Source of the DNA: Amorphophallus konjac
Taxonomy: Eukaryota; Streptophyta; Magnoliopsida; Alismatales; Araceae
Assembly: GCA_022559845.1 (NCBI GenBank)
Contig: JAHNEJ010002013.1
Coordinates: 806,001 to 870,000, forward strand
Reading direction: 5' to 3'
DNA: 64,000 nucleotides
Part shown: in pieces, positions 23,758 to 35,117 of the stretch
Numbering within the stretch: the first letter of the stretch is position 1
How the letters are laid out: the number at the start of each line of letters is the position of its first letter
Position numbers and translations under genes: made by a program
Notes under the pieces: generated by a model
What the model saw: only the letters and a program-made list of their open reading frames with translations
The model's database searches: none
Told to the model about the DNA's origin: nothing

Positions 23758-26700
23758 TTAAAATAACTCTGGAAATCGTTTCCTCATGGATTCCTCGGTT
23801 TCCCATGTAGCTTCATGTTCGGAGTTCTTATTCCATTGTACCTTAATCATGGGAATAACCTTATTCCTTAGGGTACGTACTTCACGATCTAGTATCTTCA
23901 TAGGCTTCTGCTCATATGTGAGATCCTTCTGGATCACTAAGTCTCCATGATCAATAATATGTGATGGATCGTGTACATACTTCTTCAACATAGATATGTG
24001 GAATACATTATGTACATCGGACAGTTGAGGAGGCAATGCGATGCGATAAGCTACCTCGCCAACTCGTTCCAGTATCTCGAAGGGTCCGATGAATCTTGGT
24101 GTAAGCTTGCCTTTAACACCAAATCTCCGTATGCCACGTCCAGGCGATATCTTGAGAAATACATGATCTCCAACTTGGAATTCAAGATCTCTCCTTCTCG
24201 TGTCGGCATAAGCCTTTTGCCCAGACTGAGCAACTCGCAGTCTTTCTCTAATCAATTGTATCTTCTCAGTGGTATCCTTTACCATGTCTGGACCTAATAG
24301 TTGTTTTTCTCCAACTTCGTCCCAGCATAAGGGTGATCGGCAACTCCTTCCGTATGAAGCTTCGAAAGGTGCCATTTGTATACTTGCCTGGTAGCTATTA
24401 TTATATGTAAATTCCACCAACGGCAAGTGATCATGCCAGCTTCCATCGAAATCAATGATGCAAGCTCTGAGCATATCTTCAACCACCTGGTTAGTTCTCT
24501 CGGTCTGACCATCCATTTGAGGATGAAAAGCTGTACTAAAGTTAAGCCTTGTTCCCAACGAATGTTGTAGTCCCTTCCAAAAATGAGAAGTAAAACGGGG
24601 ATCTCTGTCAGACACGATTGAAATAGGAATACCATGTAATCTTACTATTTCCTTGATGTATAATGCAGCCAAAACATCCACTGACCATCGGCTCTTTATT
24701 GGCAAGAAATGCGCCGATTTAGTCAATCGGTCAATAATAACCCATATTCCATCATGTCCTCCTTTTGATTTAGATAGACCCATGATGAAATCCATACTAA
24801 TATTCTCCCACTTCCATTTGGGAATATCTAGAGGATGTAATTTTTCAGCAGGCTTTTGGTGTTCCGCCTTGACCTTTTGGCAAGTGAGATAGCGTGATAC
24901 ATAGTCTGCTATTTCCCTTTTCATGTTGGGCCACCAGAAATTCCACTTCACATCTTGGTACATTTTGGTTGATCCTGGATGAATCGTGTACCTTGATCTA
25001 TGGGCTTCATCTAAGATCTTTTTCTTTAACTCGGGACAATCCGGTATGCAAGTTCTATTCCTGAACATTAATCTTCCTTTACAAGTTACTTGGAAATCAG
25101 ATTGTCCTTCCAGTTTGCCCTTGATTTCCACTAATATTGGGTCATCATCCTGAAGTGCTTGTATTTTAGTTAATAGGTCTGGACGAATGCTTATGTGAGA
25201 CAATGTGACACTTTTGCAGTCTGTGTCCATGCTTATATTGAGTTCAGTGAATTGCTCCAGCAATTTCCATTCTTGAATCATACAATTGGCTAACAGTGCT
25301 CTCGGCTTTCGACTAAGGGCATCTGCTACATGGTTACCCTTTCCAGGATGATATTGTATATTGAAGTCAAAGTCCTTGAGATATTCTAGCCAACGTCTTT
25401 GCCTCATATTTAGTTCCTTTTGAGAGAAGAGGTACTTGAGACTCTTATGATCGGAGTATACAGTAAACTGCACCCCATATAGGTAATGTCTCCAGATTTT
25501 TAGTGCAAATACTACCGCGGCTAATTCTAAGTCATGGACGGGGTAGTTCTCTTCATGCTTCTTTAATTGACGAGAAGAGTAAGCTATAACCTTTCCTTGT
25601 TGCATTAGAACACATCCGAGGCCAATACCAAAAGCATCAGTGTATACCTCGAATTTCTCTCCTTCCATTGGTAAAGCTAAGACAGGAGCTGTAGTAAGAT
25701 GATCCTTGAGAGTTTGGAAGCTTCTTTCACATTCCTCACTCCATTCATAACGGATCTCCTTGCGAGTTAACCTCGTAAGTGATACGGCGATTTTAGAGAA
25801 ATCTTTGATGAATCGCCTGTAATAGCCGGCAAGACCTAAGAAACTCTGGATCTCGCTAGTATTGGTTGGTCTTTCCCAATTTCTTACAGCTTCAACTTTT
25901 GATGGATCTACTGATAAGCCATCCTTTGATATAACATGCCCGAGAAAAGTCACTTCCTTAAGCCAGAATTCACACTTGCTGAGTTTTGCATATAATTGGT
26001 TTGCCCTTAGTATTTGTAATGCAACCCTTAAATGCTCCTCATGCTCTTCCTTGGTCTCGGAATAAATCAATATATCATCGATAAAGACCACCACGAATTG
26101 ATCCAAATAAGGCCTGAATATACTATTCATTAACTGCATAAAGGCAGCAGGGGCATTCGTTAGTCCGAAAGGCATAACAACAAACTCATAATGGCCATAC
26201 CTGCTTCTGAATGTAGTCTTATGAATGTCCTCATCCTTGATTCTTAACTGATGATATCCCGACCTAAGATCAATTTTGGAAAAGTACTTGGATCCTGAAA
26301 TTTGATCAAACAACTCATCGATTCTCGACAGTGGATACTTGTTCTTGATAGTGAGATGATTCAACTGTCGATAGTCGATGCATAACCTCATGGATCCATC
26401 TTTCTTCTTTACAAATAATACAGGTGCTCCCCATGGGGAAGTACTCGGTCTAATGAATCCTTTCTTAAGAAGTTCCATTAATTGCTCCTTTAACTCCTTG
26501 AGTTCAGCAGGGGACATTCTATAAGGTGCCTTAGAAACGGGACCCGCACCAGGAACTAAGTCGATGGTGAAGGCCACTTCCCTTTGTGGGGGTAATCCAG
26601 GCAAATCCTCCGGAAACACATCCGGAAATTCTTGCACAACTGGGATATCTTCTATCTTAGTTTCCTGAGCCTCCTTAGTCGTGACAAATGCAAGGAAAGC

Positions 26701-27147
26701 TACACATCCTTTCCTTATTAGCTTGCTAGCTCGGAGAGCCGAAATAAGAGGTGACTCGCTCTGACTCTTAGGGCTAGAATAGACTAGTTCTGGAAAGTCT
26801 CTGAAGGTAACTTTGCTGTTATGGCAATCGACTGTTGCCTGGTATTTGGATAACCAATCCGCTCCCAGTATGACATCATACTCCTTTAGATCTAAACATA
26901 TGAGATCGATAGGGAGATTTCTTCCTTTTACCAAGACTTCACAGTTTTGATAATGGTGAGTAATATCGGTTTCGTTTCCGAGAGGAGTAGATAAAATTAT
27001 TTTCATCCATTCCGGTTCCATAGGTAGTGGGTTAGCAAACTTCTTGGAAATAAAAGAATGTGATGCACCCGTATCAAATAAGACATGTGCATACTTGGAA
27101 CAAACTTTCAGTGTACCTTCTACTAGCCCGCCTTCTTCTTCTTCGGT
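23758..27147 (-). CDS. pol: Protease-RT-RNase H-integrase-chromodomain polyprotein of D
   Basis: The frame is open from just after a TAG at about 27148 to the stop at 23758; the first Met is at 27021 (1087 codons). The retropepsin site 'DTGASHSF' is at 27075-27052. RT has '[11 protein letters not shown]' near 26080. RNase H ('[16 protein letters not shown]') and integrase follow. Integrase keeps D-D-E residues ('SMDFIMGL', 'VSDRDPRF', '[10 protein letters not shown]'), but its zinc finger reads 'YLTCQ' where CxxC is expected, so one Cys is Tyr. The tail '[19 protein letters not shown]' is chromodomain-like, as in Tekay/Del. The enzyme set copies element RNA to DNA and inserts it. It is the only long intact frame in the window. 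Confidence 0.93.
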   Translation of the reverse strand, partial: TEEEEGGLVEGTLKVCSKYAHVLFDTGASHSFISKKFANPLPMEPEWMKIILSTPLGNETDITHHYQNCEVLVKGRNLPIDLICLDLKEYDVILGADWLSKYQATVDCHNSKVTFRDFPELVYSSPKSQSESPLISALRASKLIRKGCVAFLAFVTTKEAQETKIEDIPVVQEFPDVFPEDLPGLPPQREVAFTIDLVPGAGPVSKAPYRMSPAELKELKEQLMELLKKGFIRPSTSPWGAPVLFVKKKDGSMRLCIDYRQLNHLTIKNKYPLSRIDELFDQISGSKYFSKIDLRSGYHQLRIKDEDIHKTTFRSRYGHYEFVVMPFGLTNAPAAFMQLMNSIFRPYLDQFVVVFIDDILIYSETKEEHEEHLRVALQILRANQLYAKLSKCEFWLKEVTFLGHVISKDGLSVDPSKVEAVRNWERPTNTSEIQSFLGLAGYYRRFIKDFSKIAVSLTRLTRKEIRYEWSEECERSFQTLKDHLTTAPVLALPMEGEKFEVYTDAFGIGLGCVLMQQGKVIAYSSRQLKKHEENYPVHDLELAAVVFALKIWRHYLYGVQFTVYSDHKSLKYLFSQKELNMRQRRWLEYLKDFDFNIQYHPGKGNHVADALSRKPRALLANCMIQEWKLLEQFTELNISMDTDCKSVTLSHISIRPDLLTKIQALQDDDPILVEIKGKLEGQSDFQVTCKGRLMFRNRTCIPDCPELKKKILDEAHRSRYTIHPGSTKMYQDVKWNFWWPNMKREIADYVSRYLTCQKVKAEHQKPAEKLHPLDIPKWKWENISMDFIMGLSKSKGGHDGIWVIIDRLTKSAHFLPIKSRWSVDVLAALYIKEIVRLHGIPISIVSDRDPRFTSHFWKGLQHSLGTRLNFSTAFHPQMDGQTERTNQVVEDMLRACIIDFDGSWHDHLPLVEFTYNNSYQASIQMAPFEASYGRSCRSPLCWDEVGEKQLLGPDMVKDTTEKIQLIRERLRVAQSGQKAYADTRRRDLEFQVGDHVFLKISPGRGIRRFGVKGKLTPRFIGPFEILERVGEVAYRIALPPQLSDVHNVFHISMLKKYVHDPSHIIDHGDLVIQKDLTYEQKPMKILDREVRTLRNKVIPMIKVQWNKNSEHEATWETEESMRKRFPELF

Positions 27148-28105
27148 CTCCTAATTGCGTGAAGACGAGCGTTCTTGGTTACCGGGCGCTTCCCGTCACC
27201 GGTTTGATCATTAAGTAATGGGCAATCGAGAATCCGATGCTCACGGCTCCCGCAACGGAGATATGCTCCAAGTTTCCTCTAGCACTCTTCGGCTTTATGA
27301 CCAGCCTTGTCACAATGCTTGCATATTTTATTCGAAGGTGTAGTAGTGATAGAGAAGGGCTTGGTCTTCTTAAATTTTTGGTCTTGAGAAGAAGTACCTC
27401 CAGTGCTAGGCCTCTTCTTGAAGTTGGGTTTAAAGGAACCCGAACTTGTAACTTGTTCCTTCTTATCCTTCCCACGGATTCTATCTGATAGCTCCGTGGC
27501 ATCTTCTAACAATTGAGCTCGGCGTACTATCTCTGAATAGACCTGAATATCCATTGGCACCAGCTGGGTAATATATTGGGGCCTGAGCCAGTTAAGGAAC
27601 CTCCTAACTTTCATCTTCTCGGTGCTAACTAAGTGTTTAGCATACCGAGACAATCTAGAGAATTGTGCCTCGTACTCCGCCACCGATAATGACCGTTGCT
27701 TGAGTGCGGCAAATTCGGTAGCTTTCTTTTCTTGGACTCGGTCTGAAAAATATTTATTGTTGAAATGTTCAACAAATTCTTCCCAAGTAATTTGGTCTTG
27801 ATTTATAGTAGTTTCGACTGACTCCCACCAGCATCGGGCATCCCTTTCTAGTTGGAAGGTAGCTAATAAGACTTTATCTTGATCCGTGCACTGCATAACA
27901 CGGAATATACGCTCCGTCTCCCTGATCCAGTGCTCTGCGTCATCGGATCAATAGAACCCATGAATTTGGGAGGGTTCATGTTCTTGAAGACTTGGTGGAG
28001 ACTTCCGGCTCGTTGTGCACCTCCCTGTGCTACTTGTTGCAGCACTTGAGTCATGCCTTGAAGTGTACGCTGCATGTTGCGCCACCGAGCACGTTCGGCA
28101 GCCAT
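27148..28105 (-). pseudogene. gag: Gag of D, frameshifted
   Basis: The ATG at 28105 opens 'MAAERARWRNMQRTLQGMTQ'. One base appears lost near 27945. The capsid domain then continues in another frame ('CWWESVETTINQDQITWEEF', 'SVAEYEAQFSRLSRYA'). The CCHC knuckle 'CKHCDKAGHKAEEC' ends at a TAG (27279), where a Trp would be usual. A second knuckle-like segment follows ('LRCGSREHRILDC'). Another frame change near 27140 leads into protease. D therefore cannot make normal Gag from this copy, though its pol is open. Confidence 0.85.
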
Positions 28106-28251
28106 CGTCCTACAATTACAATAACTATTTTAGTATATACTCACATTAAGGGCTTTTAAGTTAACTCAACCCTTGGCTCTACCCAATCTCACTGGTTAAA
28201 GGTTTGAACCTATCCTTGGACTTGGGTTTTCCTAGGAATTGAATACCCTAG

Positions 28252-28263
28252 GCTCTGATACCA
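28252..28263 (-). other. Primer-binding site of D
   Basis: TGGTATCAGAGC on the minus strand, a perfect complement of the initiator tRNA-Met 3' end. It lies 7 bases after the 5' LTR. Confidence 0.9.
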
Positions 28264-28270
28264 CAAAAAC

Positions 28271-31232
28271 TGTCACGCCCCGAGAGCGGAAGATACCCGG
28301 AGACGCGTGACGAGTTTATATCAATCATGTCAATCAGAGTATTAGTGTATTCGACACCAAAATCAGAGATGCGCAAAAGTAAAGATAACCCAAACCTTTA
28401 TTCCTTCATAAGAATATGTCTATTACAAACCTTGAAGTACTAACTAAAATAAAGGAAAAATACAAGGTTGACTCAAGAAAATATGGAAAAAAACTAGATA
28501 ACACGGAAGAAGCTCTATCTCTTTCACTCTTGACCTTCCCCTTCAGATTGAGTTCCCTCATCGTCGGACTTACCTGAAATGTAGGGAAACACTGAGTGAG
28601 CGAACGCTCAGTAGGAAATTATATCTCAAGAACTAGCAATGGGTTTAAGTAATTACATCTTTCATGAATGCACTATAGCTATGCATGCTCGCATAAAACG
28701 ACAAGATAGAGAGAGTGTATAACAATAAGATAGCAAGAAGAACTAGTCATGAATTTTCAAGAACTTATATCAAAAGATATCAAGATATTCAAGCAAGTAA
28801 ACTCATCATGTTATGTTGGAATTTGGCTATTTTGCTTCAAGTCAAGCAAGTATGAAATTACCCTTTCTCGGGTCACGCAAGTCATGTAATATCAAGTCAA
28901 GTACAAGTATAAGATTTGTGGAATGTTCAATCAAGCTAGTCATGCACTTCGGTATAATGCCAATACCGTGATCAATCAACTCCCATGAGCACAAGTACTT
29001 TCGGGTGCTCCTCCCAGGACCAGATCGGGCCCTATATGCGCAGGCATTAATCATGTATTTTAACATTCACTTTTGTATATAGCCAATATGGAATTTCAAG
29101 AATAAAGCTTGCAGACATGTAGGATAAACTTGGATAGAATAGAGTCCAAAAATATGACACTTGACATAGAATGACGATAATAATGGTACAATCACGATTA
29201 TCGATAAAACTAGGTGGAATTGGTTCCCCTAGCTTGGGTACCATGACAAACAAGTATGGACACTCTTTATATAGAATTGAGGTCCACATGAACAACACAT
29301 CAATGGCAAGCCGTCCTCATTCTTAATATAGAATTGAGGTCCACAAGAACATCATGTTGAATATAGAATTGGGGTTTACAAGAACATCATAACAATGTTG
29401 ATATATAATTGGGGTTTACAAGAACATCATGAAAATGTTGATATAGAATTGGGGTTTACAAGAACAGCATCAAATGGCATGATAACCTCATCCCATTAAG
29501 AGAATTCTCATGATACACACTTTGCATAACATGAGGGCCGGTATACCATGTTTCTTTAGAGTGACATGGCAAAATAGTGTAATGGGTCTTTATTGTACAA
29601 CCAGCTCAGTCGGCCTTGAGGGAATCCAAGGCTGCGAGGAGACTTACGGAGGTCTCTATGACTAACTCGCTAGTCCAAAGGAACGGAATGTTCAATGGAG
29701 AGCTTGTATGTCAATGAGAATTGAGAGGGTAATGCGATAAATCGTCGTAGAAACGTGGGACTATACTCACGGACTGGAATATAGTGCCGATATATATATA
29801 TATATAGAGAGAGAGATATATATATATATAATGAAACTCTCGGTTAACAGTAATCAGTGAAACAGTAATGCAGGAAAATAGCGACTTTGGTAAAGCCATT
29901 TTTCATGAAATTAACGCCTTAATCAGGGGCGTTTATATTACATTTGACGACGTACATAGAAGTCGTCCTTTCAATATTTCTAATTTACAGAATATTAATA
30001 ATTTGGAATTTTTAACAGAAACGCGCCCTGGACAGGGGCGTGACTCTTCAATATGCGCCCTGGTCTGGGGCGTCAGTTAAACATGAGACGACCTGGACAA
30101 GGTCGTGAATTCAAGAATTTATCAATTTTCAAATGATTAAATTTTAGGAGAGAGGGACAGGAAAAATAACAGGATTCCACATGTATACTCATGCAATATA
30201 TTTTAATCATGGTTACATCGATATTAATTATTGAACATGGGTATTAATTATGTGAAATTGACGACTCCTGTGAAGGGCGTCAAACAATAATTAGCGCCCT
30301 AGTGTGGGTCGCTTATTCAAACTAGCGCCCTGGTCAAGGGCGTTTCTTTTTGAAATTATATAGAAAACATCTTGAAACCACAAAAGAACTATATGCATGC
30401 ACGACCGATGATATTATTAAGATATTAAGCTAGTGTGGGCTACGATCTTGAGAAAACCTACCTTTAAGAAGATTTTGACCGACGAACGGATGAAGGTTCA
30501 ATAATAACGATGCTCTGATCTTCCGGAAGCAGAGGAAGATGATAAGGAAAAACTCCTCCGACACTTCGATAGTTTGAAGAAGATGTAGACGATGATGAAG
30601 ACCCTTCGTTCTTCAGCACGTCAACCTACAGAACACATGAAGAATATTAGTATCCTTCATGACTGAGAATTATGGACAGAGGAAGAAAATGGTACGAAGA
30701 ACCACCTGTTCTTCACGCAGCAGCAACAGCTTTAGGGTTTGATCGGACAGGGTTATTTATAGGATTTTGGGCATCCTAATAGAGTTAGAATTTGATTAAG
30801 GGTAGTATTCCCTTGATAGAGTCCTTACTATATCCTACCCTCGACGTAGTTATCCATAACTTGCCCTGGATAGACTCCTGGGTCGAACGAAACTCGAACT
30901 GAATTAACGTCTTAAGCGAGGGCGTCGAATTTAAATTGACGCCTGGGAGAGCGTCGTTACTTATGTAAAACGCGCCCAAGTAGAGGGCGTTTCATTTCCT
31001 TTCTAAATTTTATCTCTCGTCATTTGAAATTTTGACGCCCTATTTTCTAGGCGTCCTTTTTAAATTAACGCCTTAGACAGAGGCGTTTCCTTTTGAATCA
31101 GCGCCTTTATAAAAGGCGTTATTTTTCCTTTGATTAATGATTTACTCATTTAGGCTCTTTGTCATCTATTCACTTATCTTTTATTTTTAATTTGATTTAT
31201 TTAAAAATCTTATTTTTATCTGGGTTGCTACA
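28271..31232 (-). repeat. 5' LTR of D (right copy)
   Basis: 2962 bp, matching the left LTR. TATA box at 30753-30762 on the minus strand, TA/GA microsatellite at 29790-29830. Confidence 0.93.
29912..31121. repeat. Inverted CGCC/GGCG modules in D 5' LTR
   Basis: The same set as at 22361-23570. Several words are better preserved here, for example AACGCGCC...GGGCGTGA where the left LTR has CGCACC...GAGTGTGA. Confidence 0.8.
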
Positions 31233-33010
31233 TTTCATCTCCCATACAAGTTATGTACAAGTAATAAGAATAAGAAAACCAAAAAAAAATGCATCACTCG
31301 GCCGACTTATCCGCTGGGCCGCCATTATCATCTCCTCCCTCAGGTCTCCTCGCAGGTGGTGCTATGGAGGCGCTCTCCTCCTGCTGTCCTCTCTCTGCCC
31401 TCTCATTCCTCCGCTGGCCAGAGGAGCTAGCAAGGAAATCCCCTATCGAGCAGCTCGGGGCAGTACTCCTCCGTACTCCACTCTGGGAGGCACTCTGCTC
31501 TGGTCCCCGACCCATCATTCTCACCGTCCGCAGCTCGATCTTCAGCTCGAAGATCTGACGTCACGTGTCCCGTGCCTCGGTCCGGTAATGATCCAAGTCT
31601 GTCGTCCCGGCTCAGAGTCTCTCCACCTCAGCTTGTGACCGAGCTAGCTCTGTCCGGAGTTGCTCCGCCTCCGATCATCCTCGCTCCATCTCTGCCTGGA
31701 GACGCACTGCCTCCGTTCGAGCCAGCCTTGCCTCGGCCACTACTGCGGCTAGCTCTCTCACCTGTAGTTTGCGTTGCATATAGTTAGTCACATGAGCATT
31801 TCATTTTTCATAAGCATAGGCATGTAAGCATAAGCATTTAATTTGCATAAGCATTTAGCATCTTACCCGCTCCGCGAGGGTGGCCTCCGCCTCCTCGGCC
31901 CGAGCAACTGCTCGAGCAAACTCTGTGTCTTGCTCAGCCCTGCCTCCGGTGTTAGGGTGCTAGGCCCAGATACAGAGGGGGGTGAATGTATCCTTCTATG
32001 TATAATGACCAAATAAAAACTTGGATGCTAGAGATAGACACAGAATAGAACCAATTCGATTCAACTCAAACACAAACACTTGGAGCGCGCCTATTCAAGC
32101 ATCTAGCGGAAGCAAAGCAAACAATCAAACCACTGCACAAGAGATTTTTAGGTGGTTCGGTCCACAGACCTACATCCACCCCTCACTCCCAACCGGAGTG
32201 AGGCTTCACTAGCAAATGCTAGAACCAAGCAGACTCAGTCTGCAAACAGTTGCTGCCACACAGCTTGACCAGGGGAACAGCCTCCCCTCTTCCTCCCAAC
32301 CGGAGGGACACCCAAGTGACTCCCAGCCACTTGGAAACTAGAGATCGAAGACCTCTCTTCCTCCAGACCAGGAGGGACCACTGGACTTGCAACCACAAGC
32401 CCAGAACCGGAGGACTAGCCTCCCTTCCTCTAACCAGAGGGCAACCCACAAGTGACAACCTGTCACTTGCAACCCGGAGATCAGATCTCCCTTCTCCTGA
32501 ACCAACAGGAGGAACCCGATCCCCAACAGGGCAATCGAAAGAACAAAGATGGAAAGATAATAAACAAGAAAATAAGAAAGGATGAAAAATCACAGCGCCA
32601 AAAGCTGGAAACGAAACACAAGTAATATAGCTCTCAAGGGAGCAGATCTGGCTTGGATTTGATCCAAACGCCAGAGGCCAGAACTTCAAGCTTTTCCCAC
32701 TTCTTCTCTACGAACTCCTTCTCTCTCTCTCTCTTTCTCTTCTGCTTCTTCACTCTTTTTCTTCTTCTTTCGCAGGCTCTCTTTTTCTCTTCTCTTCTCT
32801 TCTTCTTCTCTGCGACTCTTCTCTTCTACTGGATCGAACTCTCAGCACTACTACTTTTCTGCAATTGCTCTCAAGGCTTCGATCACGATCTCTCTCTTTC
32901 TTCTTCTTCTCCTTTTCTTCTTCTTTTCTTTTTCTGGATCGAAGGGCTTTTCTGCTCTCCAGGCTTTTTCTTCGATCAGCCTTCATCTGAAGACGAAGGC
33001 TCCATTATAT

Positions 33011-33011
<1 letters not shown>

Positions 33012-33048
<37 letters not shown>
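33012..33048 (+). repeat. (CAG)n microsatellite in E
   Basis: About twelve CAG units right after the TATA-like 'ttatatacc'. Confidence 0.95.
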
Positions 33049-33049
<1 letters not shown>

Positions 33050-33198
33050 GCGCGTGTGGCTTCCACAGTTCCCGTCCTAAGAATTCAGACCACGTGGCAG
33101 CATCCAGCAGGCTGTCAGAACACGTGTCCTCATCTGGGCACTCTCCTTATCCTCGGATCACGTGCCCAGCACCAGTACGCTCAGCAACTGGAGTTAGA

Positions 33199-33610
33199 TG
33201 GCGTCAACTCACTTGCTCCAAAGAGTTGACGTAGCCATCAGAGATCTTCAACCTTTTTAACCACTGCGTCGACTCCATCAGCCTGCTGCGTTGACGCAAC
33301 GGTATCGACAGTCCAGTGATCAAGTCTTCAACAGATGGGCGTGCTACGTCGACGTTATCAGCATGTTGCGTTGACGCATTGAAGACATGTACATTTGTAT
33401 ACTGGCGTCTCTTAAGCCGCTGCGTCGACGCTGCTTGTTGATGGTGTTGACGCAGTGGAAGATATCGTGAAAGCTTCGTCGCTTGTAGGAGTTTCTGCTT
33501 CTTTAACTGCTGCGTCGACCCTGCTTGCTTGTGGCGTTAACGCAATAGAAGACATCGTGAAAACTTCGTCTACTGATGCGTGGACGCTTTAAGCTTCAGG
33601 CGTCGACCCT
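33199..33610. repeat. 34-bp GCGTCGACG/GTTGACGCA modules in E
   Basis: Five modules with 10-bp outer words and 14 inner bases, total 34: for example TGCGTCGACG-N14-TGTTGACGCA and TACGTCGACG-N14-CGTTGACGCA. The first (near 33201) has the arms GGCGTCAACT and AGTTGACGTA. Further GTTGACGC words recur at 34876-35170, mostly as direct repeats. Confidence 0.85.
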
Positions 33611-33633
33611 GTTCCCTTCAGCAACAATAATGA

Positions 33634-35117
33634 AGTGTATAGACTTAGTGTTAACGTGCCAGAGAAACCAGTGTACAGACTTCATGTTAACGTTGAACCT
33701 AATGTACAGACTCTATGATATGAAGCCAATGTCCAGACTTGAAGAGAAAACAAATGTATGGACTTTGACGGAGTGAGACAATGTTCAGACTTTGAAGATA
33801 CACTGTGGATGTACAACCTTGGAAGATCATGGAGTGTATAGACTTGAAAGTCTGAAGGCGATGTACAGACTTTGATGCCCAAAGGTGATGATCAGTGAAT
33901 CAGTGTATAGACTTCAAAGTTCATTGAAGGATGTACAAACTTCAGAACTGAACGTAGGTAAAAGGCTCCCAATGTATAGACTTTGAAGTTCACTGAAGGA
34001 TGTTCAGACTTTGTTCCACCGACCAGAGTATTGACTTTGCAAGCGTGAGATGCTGAAAGAGACGGTGGCTAAGACGAACGCTGTATAGACTTTGAAATCT
34101 GAATCGACAAAGCAGGCTGTACAGACTTTGAGAGTCTTGAAGGATGTACAGACTTTGAGGGCTTTGATGGCCAATGTACAGACTTATAACACTTGAGGAC
34201 TGATGTATAGACTTAGGAACATTTACCAAGGCTGTACAGACTTCAGGCTGAACGTGTGCAAAGACTGAGAATGTATAGGCTTCATGAAGTGCATGCTTCA
34301 GTGATGTATAGACTTAGACGCAACATGCTATGCAATGTACACACTTGATGTAATGCATGCCGATGTACAGACTTCAGTTGAAGTCAACCGAAGAGTGTAT
34401 ATACTTTATGAATGCATATGCCAAGACCAATGTACAAACTTGATCGAATGTCTAGACTTTGCATGAACAGTCGATGTGTAGGCTTGAAGAACTGAAGCCC
34501 ACGTTGTATAGACATAACCTAACAGTCCAGTGTATAGACTTGAATAGCTGAAAGCTACAGTGAGAGAGTGTATACACTTGACCAGATCAAAGGCAATTCG
34601 AGTGTACAGACCTCATGCCATGAGACGCTGAGAGAGACAGTCCAATGTACAGACTTATGAAGACTGATGCATGAACAGTAATGCATAGACTTAGGAGCAT
34701 GGAGGCCAATGTATAGACATCAACTATCAAGACGCTAAGGAAGACGGACAATGTACAGACTTCCTGTAACAGTCTGATGTACAGACTTCATGAAGCTAGA
34801 CCAGCGGCTGTACAGACTTTGAAGGAGGACAAATGTATGGACTTGGTGACGTGAAAGCGATGTACACACTTATAGCGTTGACGCTAATGTCTTGAGAATG
34901 CTCACAGCGTTGACGCTGCATGAGACGTAGGCTATACAGACTTAGCATGTGAAGACTGATGTGCATACTTGCTGAGTTGACGCTGCAGCCCAATGAGTTG
35001 ACGCTGCAACGTATATTCTTGATGATCAACTGATGATGTATAGACTTCATCAAATGAAGAAACTGAACTGAAGCGTCGACGCATCAGCTCAAGGAGTTGA
35101 CGCACTACTGTATGGAC
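33634..35117 (-). repeat. TGTAYAGACTT word array in E
   Basis: About 44 copies of TGTACAGACTT or TGTATAGACTT with single-base variants, separated by unrelated spacers so that starts fall roughly 27-35 bp apart. The word is the reverse complement of the word in C (19615-20175). Confidence 0.9.

Larger units (their letters stand above)
20702..31232 (-). mobile_element. Element D, Tekay/Del-type chromovirus (Ty3/gypsy)
   Basis: 10,531 bp with perfect TSD TTTCA at 20697-20701 and 31233-31237, inserted in the 3' region of C in reverse. LTRs of 2980 bp (20702-23681) and 2962 bp (28271-31232) start TGTCACGCCCC, end GCTACA, and are nearly identical. The lineage call rests on domain order, large LTRs, the tRNA-Met primer site and a chromodomain-like tail. 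It is probably a young insertion, because mismatches between its LTRs are few and pol is open. Confidence 0.95.

Noticed and set aside
32219..32689. 156-codon minus-strand frame in E
   Set aside because: It lies in repeats of 'accagaggg'-type sequence within a probable LTR and has no recognisable domain.
32700..32960. Ser/Leu/Phe-rich secreted protein in E
   Set aside because: Pure CT-rich microsatellite-like sequence; all frames translate to low-complexity peptides.
33634..35117. CRISPR-like look of regular words with unique spacers
   Set aside because: The word is only about 11 bp and imperfect, spacer length varies, the context is a plant LTR, and no cas-like gene is present.
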